In this document: positions 34,280 to 42,582 of the stretch, piece by piece
How the letters are laid out: each line of letters begins with the position of its first letter
Position numbering within the stretch: the stretch's first letter is position 1
Source: Lachnospiraceae bacterium
GTDB lineage: Bacteria; Bacillota; Clostridia; Lachnospirales; Lachnospiraceae
Length of the DNA stretch: 64,000 nt
Direction: 5' to 3'
NCBI GenBank assembly: GCA_024690205.1
Contig: JAILCX010000021.1
Coordinates: 36,439 to 100,438 of the forward strand
Notes under the pieces: generated by a model
Database searches by the model: none
Seen by the model: the letters and a program-made list of their open reading frames with translations, nothing else
Told to the model about the DNA's origin: nothing
Made by a program: the position numbers and the translations under genes

Positions 34280-35680
34280 TTATGTTTCCAAAGAGGTTTT
34301 TCCGGTCGTGATCTTTTTTATCCATTTTCCGCTTCTTAACCGGATGATACACCAGAATGTCTTTACGATCTGATCCGATTTCAGGGCAACATAGATCCAG
34401 AACGCGCTGACATGAAAGACAAATCCCGCAAGGAGCCCCAACGGGATGGAAAGAACCCACAAAAAGATGTTATCCGCAAGCATAAGTATCTTGGTATCTC
34501 CGCCTCCGCGAAGCACACCCTTGGTCATTATGCTGTTGGTTGCCTGAAAGACTATTATAAGGCTTATCGCACTCATCAGTTCAAATGCAATACTGTGCGT
34601 TTCGGCACTCACGTTTTTGTATGCGTTTATAACCGGAGATGCAACGAGCATGATAAAAACGGCAGACAATGCCCCGAGAGCAAATCCAAGGCCCAGGAAC
34701 ATCCATCCCTGTTCCATGGTCTTTTCCTTTTGACCCATTCCGAGTGTCTGCCCGGTAACTATTGCTCCCGCCTGACTGACGCCCTGTATCACAACGGTGC
34801 TTAACTGCTGGGTTACGGCGGTTATCGCGTTTGCCGCAACAAATGCGGCTCCAAGATGGCCGATGACCATGGCAACCGAGTTATTTCCGAAAGCAAGGAT
34901 AGCATCACTTATAAGCACCGGAATGCTTATCCTTATGTACTCTCCGATCAAAGAACCCGTCTTCATGAACATGTCTTTGAGACTGAATCCTATCCTCTTA
35001 TCCTTAAGCAGGAGAAACCCTATGATAAATGTGGTTTCAAACACTCTTGCTATCAGTGTTCCAAGTGCGGCACCCGCGATCTCCATCCTCGGCATTCCGA
35101 ATTTACCGAAGATGAACGCATAGTTTGCACCCAGGTTCACAAAGAACGCTCCGACCGATACAAGAAGCGGAAGCTTGACCTGCCCGACGCTTCTTAATGC
35201 TATGGTCGTTGTTAAAGATGCCCCAAGAAAAAAATACGTTATCACCGAATACCTGAAGTAGATGCTTCCAAGGGCTATGATCGCACTGTCATCGGTGTAC
35301 ATCCTCATAAGTATGTGAGGCGCAAAAAGCGTGGCTGAGGCAAATACCGCAGCCAAAAAAATCGTAAGCCTTAACATAAGGCAGACTGTCTGTCTTAGCG
35401 CCACGGATGCTTCATCCGAACCATCATCCGAGTGTTTCATTCCCCAGAATCTGGACACAAGAACAGAGGCTCCCATTCCGAGCCCCATGCAGAAAATCTG
35501 ATATATGCTTATAAAGGAATTTGCCAGTGACGTGGCAGAAAGAGCATTTTCACCGAGGCTTCCCACCATTATCGTATCAAGCATGTTTACGCCTATGGTG
35601 ATAAGACTCTGAAGTGCTATGGGTAAAGCCAGGGTGAATACTTTTTTATAAAATGACGGATCGTTTTTATAAAGCTTCAT
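34280..35680 (-). CDS. MATE family efflux transporter
   Basis: 466 residues, twelve predicted helices in two six-helix halves. The N-terminal half begins FYKKVFTLALPIALQSLITIG and carries the MATE opening NMLDTIMVGSLGENALSATSLANS. The second half restarts near YIRISIPVLISDAILAFGNN. It should export cationic or aromatic compounds using a Na+ or H+ gradient. The start codon shares a base with the stop of the giant GGDEF/EAL gene (TAATG), so its translation probably depends on that gene. The C-terminal part after the twelfth helix is short and basic. Substrate not predictable. Confidence 0.93.
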   Translation of the reverse strand: MKLYKNDPSFYKKVFTLALPIALQSLITIGVNMLDTIMVGSLGENALSATSLANSFISIYQIFCMGLGMGASVLVSRFWGMKHSDDGSDEASVALRQTVCLMLRLTIFLAAVFASATLFAPHILMRMYTDDSAIIALGSIYFRYSVITYFFLGASLTTTIALRSVGQVKLPLLVSVGAFFVNLGANYAFIFGKFGMPRMEIAGAALGTLIARVFETTFIIGFLLLKDKRIGFSLKDMFMKTGSLIGEYIRISIPVLISDAILAFGNNSVAMVIGHLGAAFVAANAITAVTQQLSTVVIQGVSQAGAIVTGQTLGMGQKEKTMEQGWMFLGLGFALGALSAVFIMLVASPVINAYKNVSAETHSIAFELMSAISLIIVFQATNSIMTKGVLRGGGDTKILMLADNIFLWVLSIPLGLLAGFVFHVSAFWIYVALKSDQIVKTFWCIIRLRSGKWIKKITTGKTSLET

Positions 35681-38600
35681 TAACGTTCATCGCTTATAGA
35701 TCTGTTTACTCCGATTATAAGCTGAGGACCGTCTTTTTCTTCAACAAGACCGGCTCTCAGAGTAATCTTTACAGGTTCTCCCTTTATCATCAGCCTGTAG
35801 TGGATCTTATATACTTTTCCTTTCTTAACGGTTTTAAGGATCTCTTCTTTGGTAAATTTTGTTACAAAAACATCGTAATCATCAGGATGCATTCTTCCTT
35901 TACTCTCTTCAATGGCATCCTTAAAGAAATCTATTCCGATCGTTGAGGAACCCATTTCGGAATATTCTTTTGCGGCAGAGTACTGCATATAATTCCCCGT
36001 CTCGGGATCGACCGTATAGATTGCTATGAAATCACCCATAAGAGCATAGATCCTTGCATATGTCGCCTGCTCTTCTTTAAGTCTTTCAAGGGTTTCCTGC
36101 TGCTTCATCTGGGCATCGATATTATTAACACCCATCATTATATGACCTGCATCTTTTTCCATCCTTACTATCTTAAGGGAGACATATTGGGCCTCTTCGC
36201 CGACCATAAGTCTGTACGTAAGGGTAAATGCACCGTTCTGATCCAGATGCTTTATAACGTTTTCTTTGGTAAATGCGCTTACAAATGCAATGGCATCATC
36301 CTTATGCAGTCTTGAAAGAGCGTCTTTTCTTGCCGTGGCAAAGAAATCTCTGCCTTTTCTTTCAACGGAAATACTGCCACCTCCCGTGTTTGGAGAGTAC
36401 TGCGTGAATTCCTCCGTATCAAGATCAACATAATAAAGATCTATATAGTCGGTTGAAAGCGCCTTAGCCACTTCCGTATATGTAATACTCTGCTCGTTCT
36501 TCGGTGTTATTCCCAATACCGCAACGGCATAGGCAGTGCGTCCGTTAACCTGGTTTTCCGCCATCTTTCTTAGCATAGCGTTTATGGAAGTTCCGTCTTC
36601 CATGACCTCGCTTAAGAATACCCTTTGCCCTACTGTTTCACAACGGTTGATGCCTCCAAGTAATTCCTGTCCCGGGCCGTCTTTAAATCCTGTCATCTCG
36701 GTTTTTATTCTATCTTCTGCCTCGGCAAAATAGCTGCTTATGAACTCACGGTAAGATTTGTTACACCTTAGCACACGCATAGCTTCGCCGTCTGATTCGA
36801 TTATGGCCATGGGCAGGGTGTTAAAATAATGCTTAACGGATTCAGCTTCTTCACTCGAAACGGCACCCAGATCGTAAAGATTTATGGAACTCAATGTCCT
36901 GTGGTATTCACTTTCCATGGGATCTTCGAACCCGATATTTGTTTTTTCCTTGTAGCGTTTAAATATTTCTTCCGCGGGAATAGGCTTGCAGAAATGATAT
37001 CCCTGCATCTTAGTACAACCTATCTCCCCCAAAAATGCAACCTGCTCCGCGGTCTCAACTCCCTCGCATACTGTTTCGGTTCCGAGGCTTACCGCCATTC
37101 TCATAAGTTCCGTAAGGATTATCCTTGATTTTGGATTCTTTTCAAACTGACGCATGAAACGCATATCGAATTTGATAAGGTCAAACTTCATCTCCTGCAG
37201 TAGATCGAGCGATGAATATCCGCTTCCGAAATCATCCATCCAAACCTTGAATCCCAGCTTCTGGAACCGTTCGACCTGTTCTTTCATGAACTCAAAATTC
37301 TCACCGACAACGCTTTCCGTTATTTCTATGGTAATAAGGTCTCTTGATACTCCGGAGGTATCAACTCTGTTTGTTATCTCTTCGACTATATCGCATGCTT
37401 CAAAGTCCGTTCTGGAAAGATTGACCGAGATCGGAACAACGGGTATTTTAGCCTTTTTTTGCTTCTTTATCCTTTCAAGGATCACATCAACTATGTGAAG
37501 ATCGACCTTATAGATCAGCTTCGTATCTTCGAGTATCGGGATGAAATCCGCGGGTGAGAGCATTCCCTTTTCAGGATCTATCCATCTTGCCAGCGCTTCT
37601 TCGTCGCAGACCTTTCTGCTCGTGGCACGAACGATCGGCTGATAGAAGGCCGTGATCCAGTTTTCGCTTATCGCACGGTCTATGTTTTCAACGATATACT
37701 GCCTGTTCAGCTCCTTTGCGAGCATCTTTTCATCAAAGTAAGTGAAGTTTGAGCCTTTTTCGGTTCTTGCAGCATCGCAGGCAAATTTCGCCCTGTCACA
37801 TGCAAGGGATGTTTCAACTATCCCCATCGAATCGGGATAGATTCCGGCTCTTACAGGCAGAGTCTTCCCGTCATTTGCGGTCTTCATGTCCCTGAATATG
37901 TTCTTGAGTCTTTGCTCAAGGCCTTCAACAGGAGTAAATGTTGCAAAATGGTCCTGCCCGAAGCGGCTGCAGTTATCTTCTCCAAACTGCTTCGTTATAG
38001 CCTCTGCAAGCTCCTTGATAAGAAAATCACCTTCCGCAAATCCGTACCTTTTGTTATAGTAGCGAAGCCCGTTCATGTTAATGAAAACAAGCGCCGAAGG
38101 AACGTTATTCTCATGCATGTTCTTTCTGCCCGCATCAGCAAGCTTAAAGAAATATGCCATGCTCGGAAGTCCCGTGAGGTAATCGTAGTTCATCTCGCTG
38201 AAGAAGCTCTGCTCACGGAATTTTTCTTCAACATCATCTTCAACCTTGCGGGCTGACCTGCTTTCATCTTTAAGTCCGGGATTTTTCTCATAGAAAAGAC
38301 GCTTGTCTTCATACATCTTTTCATCAGCCCGTCTAAGGGCCATGCGAACGTTTCTGCTGTCTTTTTCAACGGCACCGCCTATTGCGAACATAAGATTGGT
38401 GTACTTTTTGCAGGCTGATCTTACCATTTCTATCTTGGAGTCAACTTCCTCCTGCGTGATGTCTGTAAGTATTATCGAAAACTCATCTCCGCCCGCACGG
38501 AATATGTCCTGTTCGTCAAATACGCTTCTTAGGGCATTTGCTGCGCTCTTTAAAAGAAGATCACCGGCATTATGACCGTCCGTATCGTTTACGGCCTTTA

Positions 38601-39666
38601 ATCCGTTAAGGTCTGCAAAGATAACGCCGACGGACTTATCACCGCCCGAGCCATGACACAGAGAGTCAACATAGTTATTCATCTCATTTCGGTTCATGAC
38701 ACCGGTCAAAAGATCCTTTGAACTTAAAAGGCGAAGCCTGTCAAGAAGCATGTAATTTCCAAGTTCTGAGCCGACTATGAAAGTCGTTACCTCTAAAGTT
38801 TCCTTGATCTTTATCGAGCGGTCTTTATTAAAGTTGAGCACCCACATGTATCCAAGGAGCTGGTTTCTCGATTTTAAGGGGAAAAGAACAATATTCTTTG
38901 CGCCGGCAGATGTCAGTGAATCATACCATCTGGGATTTCTTTCCTTCACGACCTCCATATCGTATTCATCTTTGGCTATAAGGCAGCTGCTTCCCGCTAT
39001 GGTCGCTCCCCAGGATTCCGCTATATCGTAAAACTCGTCGTCTACATACGTTTCCATGGGCAAAAGGCTTGAGCCTTCCTTAAAGTCTTCCCCCACAACC
39101 GAGCAGGATCTTTCAAACTCATTCAGAGCCAGGATACAACAGTACTCAGCGTCACACAGTTTTCTTATTCCTGCTATGACGTCCTTCATTGTAGCCTTAA
39201 AATCTGTTGTACCGCGGAGTCTTATACATGTATCCAGAACGGAAGAAGCCGTTTCGGAAGAAGTGGTCGAAAGAGTTTCGGAGTCAGCTTCAAGATTGAT
39301 CTCCATCATATAAAGACAGTAGCTCAGATTACCGTCATCCTCCCACAAAGGGATGAACATCATGTTGAACCATACCGGCATCCTGTCAGGATGAGCATAG
39401 GAATGCAGACACTTTTTATCAACAGCCGAGCGGTAACAGTACTCCTCAAAGTTTAAGTCTCTTGTTAGGTACATCGTGTACTCGGAATTCGGCACAAACT
39501 TATCAGTAAGCATCTTGGTGCCTGGACCGGGATTCTCGATCGAATCGATATAGGCTTTGTTGCCCGTGACAATACGGAACTTTCCTGGCTTTCCGTCGGG
39601 AAGCTTCTCTACCGAAACCACACATGTCATCGCTGACATGCCGTCAACAATTGCTTGAAAATCCAT
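35680..39666 (-). CDS. GAF-GGDEF-GGDEF*-EAL-PAS-PAS cyclic-di-GMP protein
   Basis: 1328 residues, soluble. Residues 1-125 are PAS-like and ~145-305 GAF-like. GGDEF1 (~315-455) is intact (RAGGDEF at 390-396). GGDEF2 (~490-645) is degenerate (FGQDHF at 569-574). EAL (~655-905) has EEALARW at 689-695, SVNLS, EITES, DDFGSGYSS, EGVE and QGYHFCKP, so it looks catalytic. After a PAS-like linker (~935-1055), two homologous ~130-residue units (~1065-1190 and ~1205-1328) repeat VDLDTEEFTQYS / VDPETGNYMQYS, AFTKENVIKH / KFTKEEILKT and MMGVNNID / IIGVNRSI. C-terminal sensors behind the EAL domain are uncommon. GGGGGA precedes the ATG. It is coupled to the MATE gene. Confidence 0.93.
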   Translation of the reverse strand: MDFQAIVDGMSAMTCVVSVEKLPDGKPGKFRIVTGNKAYIDSIENPGPGTKMLTDKFVPNSEYTMYLTRDLNFEEYCYRSAVDKKCLHSYAHPDRMPVWFNMMFIPLWEDDGNLSYCLYMMEINLEADSETLSTTSSETASSVLDTCIRLRGTTDFKATMKDVIAGIRKLCDAEYCCILALNEFERSCSVVGEDFKEGSSLLPMETYVDDEFYDIAESWGATIAGSSCLIAKDEYDMEVVKERNPRWYDSLTSAGAKNIVLFPLKSRNQLLGYMWVLNFNKDRSIKIKETLEVTTFIVGSELGNYMLLDRLRLLSSKDLLTGVMNRNEMNNYVDSLCHGSGGDKSVGVIFADLNGLKAVNDTDGHNAGDLLLKSAANALRSVFDEQDIFRAGGDEFSIILTDITQEEVDSKIEMVRSACKKYTNLMFAIGGAVEKDSRNVRMALRRADEKMYEDKRLFYEKNPGLKDESRSARKVEDDVEEKFREQSFFSEMNYDYLTGLPSMAYFFKLADAGRKNMHENNVPSALVFINMNGLRYYNKRYGFAEGDFLIKELAEAITKQFGEDNCSRFGQDHFATFTPVEGLEQRLKNIFRDMKTANDGKTLPVRAGIYPDSMGIVETSLACDRAKFACDAARTEKGSNFTYFDEKMLAKELNRQYIVENIDRAISENWITAFYQPIVRATSRKVCDEEALARWIDPEKGMLSPADFIPILEDTKLIYKVDLHIVDVILERIKKQKKAKIPVVPISVNLSRTDFEACDIVEEITNRVDTSGVSRDLITIEITESVVGENFEFMKEQVERFQKLGFKVWMDDFGSGYSSLDLLQEMKFDLIKFDMRFMRQFEKNPKSRIILTELMRMAVSLGTETVCEGVETAEQVAFLGEIGCTKMQGYHFCKPIPAEEIFKRYKEKTNIGFEDPMESEYHRTLSSINLYDLGAVSSEEAESVKHYFNTLPMAIIESDGEAMRVLRCNKSYREFISSYFAEAEDRIKTEMTGFKDGPGQELLGGINRCETVGQRVFLSEVMEDGTSINAMLRKMAENQVNGRTAYAVAVLGITPKNEQSITYTEVAKALSTDYIDLYYVDLDTEEFTQYSPNTGGGSISVERKGRDFFATARKDALSRLHKDDAIAFVSAFTKENVIKHLDQNGAFTLTYRLMVGEEAQYVSLKIVRMEKDAGHIMMGVNNIDAQMKQQETLERLKEEQATYARIYALMGDFIAIYTVDPETGNYMQYSAAKEYSEMGSSTIGIDFFKDAIEESKGRMHPDDYDVFVTKFTKEEILKTVKKGKVYKIHYRLMIKGEPVKITLRAGLVEEKDGPQLIIGVNRSISDER

Positions 39667-39737
39667 GTTTTATCCCCCGTAAAATGCTTTTCGTGCTTTT
39701 TCCGGTATCGCTTCGCGAATGCAGCCGGGCCGTGTCT

Positions 39738-39784
39738 CAAGTCAAAACTCACTTCCATGCAAGCATGAAGTGAGCTTTGACTTG
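39738..39784. repeat. Long inverted repeat downstream of tRNA-Gly
   Basis: Arms of 23 and 22 bases (39738-39760, 39763-39784) match with one A/C mismatch and one bulged C around a two-base loop. On the minus strand it starts about 14 bases past tRNA-Gly, but no T-tract follows, so it is not a classical terminator. The gap 39667-39797 holds no gene. Confidence 0.6.
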
Positions 39785-39797
39785 ATCCACTTAAAAA

Positions 39798-39868
39798 AGC
39801 ACGATACGGGAGTCGGACCCGCCTCCTCGGCTTGGGAAGCCGATGTACTACCGATGTACTAATCGTGC
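39798..39868 (-). tRNA. tRNA-Gly (anticodon CCC)
   Basis: 71 bases on the minus strand: acceptor GCACGAT/ATCGTGC, D arm GTAC-ATCGGTA-GTAC, anticodon stem TCGGC/GCCGA with loop TTCCCAA (anticodon CCC), four-base variable loop, T arm GCGGG-TCCGACT-CCCGT, discriminator T, no encoded CCA. Confidence 0.95.
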
Positions 39869-39980
39869 ATAAAAAAATCAGGGTTTCAGGACAAACTGTA
39901 TACTTCCTTTAGTATTTATCATACAACAATATTATAAAAAGAGAAAGAGGATGCCTCATCAATCCCGCAAGTCCTGGCGT

Positions 39981-40976
39981 TTAAATTAGCAGCGCCTGTG
40001 CCTTATTAAGACAATCCTGCGCTGTAGTATTTTCAAAGTAAACATTACCTTCAAGATAATCGCAATAGTATCGAAGGCCAAGCATGAATCTGTTTCTTAA
40101 ATATGCCATATTTATAAGTTCCTTTTCATTTCCCGTAAATGTCTTTTTTCTGCTTTCTTCAATACCCTTAATAAATTCAGCTGCCCGATCCGGCATATAT
40201 TTCTTTTCTTTGTTTTCACAGCAATACCTCATCCCGTCTGCGATATCATTGAATATAGATCCGCGCATCATGGTGTCCAGGTCAATGAATCCGGCTACCC
40301 TGCCGTTTGAAAAGATCATATTATCCGGTTTTACATCGGCGTGGATGACACTATCATCCATAAGATGTATATCAAGCATCCGTTCGATGTTTTTGGATAT
40401 ATATGCTTCAATTCCCTTATCGCGCATTGCTTTCGGATCCTTGATCTTCTGATAACCGCTGTAATAATACGAAAGATCATGAAGGTGCGGTATCACGGCT
40501 TTTATTTTTCCGCGGGGGATCTTATCCAATATCCTGTGAAGTTTTCCTATGCCCTTTCCCGCTTCAAAAGGTTCAACGTTTTTCTTTGGAACATCACTTT
40601 CCAGATATTGGTACATTCGCCAGATATTTCCCTTATCGTCCCTGATAAAATACGAGCCTGCTTCGCATTTTACCCACTCAGGACAGTTCCATTCTCCTTT
40701 TTCTTCAGAATTAATCCCTGTGCTGTTTTGTTCTTCTTTTGCGTAAAGACATGCTTTTCTGTATGTCTCATAATTATTCTCAAGATCAGACAGATGTTCA
40801 TAAAACATTCTTCCGTTCATACGCTGGAGAACATACTTTTTATCAGCCACGACCAAAAAGCTTTTGTTGATATGCCCGGTGCCGATGGCTTTTATTTCTT
40901 TTACCGGTGCATGTAAATATTCAATTGTTATCTTCTGTATTTCATTTATCTGTTCGTTCATCCTATCCGTTTTCAT
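39981..40976 (-). CDS. APH/NahK-like phosphotransferase (sugar kinase type)
   Basis: 331 residues. Aminoglycoside-phosphotransferase fold: the nucleotide-binding N-lobe has AIGTGHINKSFLV and KYVLQRMN. The catalytic loop is VIHADVKPDNMIF (His-x-Asp-x3-Asn). The metal site is GFIDLDTMMRGSIFNDIADGMR. IDLDT followed by NDIAD resembles the N-acetylhexosamine 1-kinase NahK more than antibiotic kinases, so phosphorylation of a free sugar is the best guess. CotS/choline-kinase relatives are alternatives. Two ATGs lie at 40976 and six codons in; neither has an ideally spaced ribosome site (GGGGAGAA is 14 bases before the first). Divergent from the diguanylate cyclase gene. Confidence 0.82.
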   Translation of the reverse strand: MKTDRMNEQINEIQKITIEYLHAPVKEIKAIGTGHINKSFLVVADKKYVLQRMNGRMFYEHLSDLENNYETYRKACLYAKEEQNSTGINSEEKGEWNCPEWVKCEAGSYFIRDDKGNIWRMYQYLESDVPKKNVEPFEAGKGIGKLHRILDKIPRGKIKAVIPHLHDLSYYYSGYQKIKDPKAMRDKGIEAYISKNIERMLDIHLMDDSVIHADVKPDNMIFSNGRVAGFIDLDTMMRGSIFNDIADGMRYCCENKEKKYMPDRAAEFIKGIEESRKKTFTGNEKELINMAYLRNRFMLGLRYYCDYLEGNVYFENTTAQDCLNKAQALLI

Positions 40977-41034
40977 GTCTTAGATCTGTTCTCCCCTATG
41001 TCTTTATTTTAACAGTTTTTTACAAAAAACATCA

Positions 41035-41064
41035 TTGAGTTTTGGTCATGAAATACGTTACAAT
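41035..41064 (+). promoter_or_regulatory. Promoter of the membrane diguanylate cyclase gene
   Basis: TTGAGT at 41035-41040, 18-base spacer, TACAAT at 41059-41064, giving a leader of about 50 bases before ATG 41121. Confidence 0.5.
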
Positions 41065-41120
41065 TAACATGTTATGTCCGTCCAATAATGCTTAACTCAT
41101 TGATCGGGGAGAGCCTTTTT

Positions 41121-42557
41121 ATGAAGAAAAACAGGTTCGTTTCATTACGGATCAAAATGATCATATATGTTTTGGCGATCTGTCTGTTGATCGGTATTCT
41201 TGCCATCTTTTCGGTAAGAGGTATCGCCATCAGCATAGTTAATAACGAATACAGCAGTAAAGCCGATCAGATCGTTGAGGCTGTTGCCAACACGCTGGAT
41301 CCCGCCAAGGTGAATGAGCTTACCGATGCTGTTCTTAACATTTATCAGGGCATAGATAATATTGTTCCCAGCACCGAATGGGGATCTGACAAATGGAACG
41401 ATTATATTGCAAATTATTCTGCCATCGAAGATCTTCCCCTGTTTTCGGAGATCAAAGAACATTTGAGTTTGTACCAGGGCATATTCGAAGTTGACTGTAT
41501 ATATATCACTAAATACAAACCGGAGATAGTAAATGCGATATATATCGTAGATGCGGATCCCGAAGAGCCCTGTCCTCCCGGATGCGTCGATGCTTTTGAG
41601 GACGGCCTTTGGCCTGATGAAAACGGTTCTGCCATACCCGCGACCATCTCAAACGAAGACGTTTACGGCTGGCTTGTTTCAGCCGCTTACCCGGTTTTCT
41701 ATAATGGTCAGGCGATTGCTCATGTATGTGTCGATATCTCAATGAACGATATAAAAGCCAAGGAGCATCGTTACGTTATCATAGCCTCCGTTTCTATGGT
41801 ACTTATTACTATCCTTCTCCTTATACTTGCTTATTTCTATATCGATAAGAACGTGATAAAACCGGTCAAAGATCTTTCCATAACCGCCGAAAACTACTGT
41901 TCCGAAAGCAACGATGTGGAACATCACGCATTCGAAATCCTTAAGATCAACACAAACGATGAGATATCACAGCTCCTTTCTTCCATGAAGAAAATGGAAG
42001 CGGACATGAACTCAAATCTAAACACATTGATCAACACAAGGGTTGCTTTAAGAGAATCTCAGGAATTGGCCGAAAAAGATTCACTTACCGGTATCCGTAA
42101 CAAGACAGCATATGATCATGAGGTGAAAAAGATAGAAAAAGACATTGCCGACGGCTTTAATGAATTCGGTCTTGCCATGGTCGACCTTAATTTCCTCAAA
42201 AAGACCAATGATACCTACGGACACGAAAAAGGCAACATTTCCATAAGGCGACTGTGTATGCTCGTATGCGAAGTGTTTGAGCACTCTCCCGTTTTTCGCA
42301 TAGGCGGTGACGAATTCATCGTGGTCCTTAAGAACCGTGATTATAGAAACGTGGACAACCTTATAGAAGATTTCAATAACCACCTGACAACTTATCAAAA
42401 TGATGATACACTTCAACCTTGGGAAAAGATTTCCGCTGCCATCGGATATTATAAATTCGACAAGACGGTTGATAAGACTGTAGAAGATGTATTCAAAAAA
42501 GCCGACAAAGCTATGTATGATCGGAAAACAGCGATGAAAGCCCAAAGAACAGACTAA
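41121..42557 (+). CDS. Membrane-bound diguanylate cyclase with extracellular sensor
   Basis: 478 residues. Helix 1 is at ~12-35 (IYVLAICLLIGILAIFSV). An extracellular sensor of ~180 residues (Cache-like; ends YPVFYNGQAIAHVCVDIS) contains a Cys-rich loop PCPPGC. Helix 2 lies at ~219-242, then a HAMP-like linker and the GGDEF domain (~330-470) with intact RIGGDEF and MVDLNFLKKTNDTYGH. The RxxD inhibitory site is not obvious. It should convert two GTP to c-di-GMP when the outer domain is stimulated. The frame opens at ATG 41088, but GGGGAGAG lies just before 41121, which I take as the start. argS follows on the same strand after 25 bases and may be co-transcribed. Confidence 0.92.
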   Translation: MKKNRFVSLRIKMIIYVLAICLLIGILAIFSVRGIAISIVNNEYSSKADQIVEAVANTLDPAKVNELTDAVLNIYQGIDNIVPSTEWGSDKWNDYIANYSAIEDLPLFSEIKEHLSLYQGIFEVDCIYITKYKPEIVNAIYIVDADPEEPCPPGCVDAFEDGLWPDENGSAIPATISNEDVYGWLVSAAYPVFYNGQAIAHVCVDISMNDIKAKEHRYVIIASVSMVLITILLLILAYFYIDKNVIKPVKDLSITAENYCSESNDVEHHAFEILKINTNDEISQLLSSMKKMEADMNSNLNTLINTRVALRESQELAEKDSLTGIRNKTAYDHEVKKIEKDIADGFNEFGLAMVDLNFLKKTNDTYGHEKGNISIRRLCMLVCEVFEHSPVFRIGGDEFIVVLKNRDYRNVDNLIEDFNNHLTTYQNDDTLQPWEKISAAIGYYKFDKTVDKTVEDVFKKADKAMYDRKTAMKAQRTD

Positions 42558-42582
42558 TATTTGGAAGGAAATAAGGAAAAAT

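Noticed and set aside
42558..42582. T-box or other leader control of argS
   Set aside because: Only 25 bases separate it from the previous gene, with no room for a leader.
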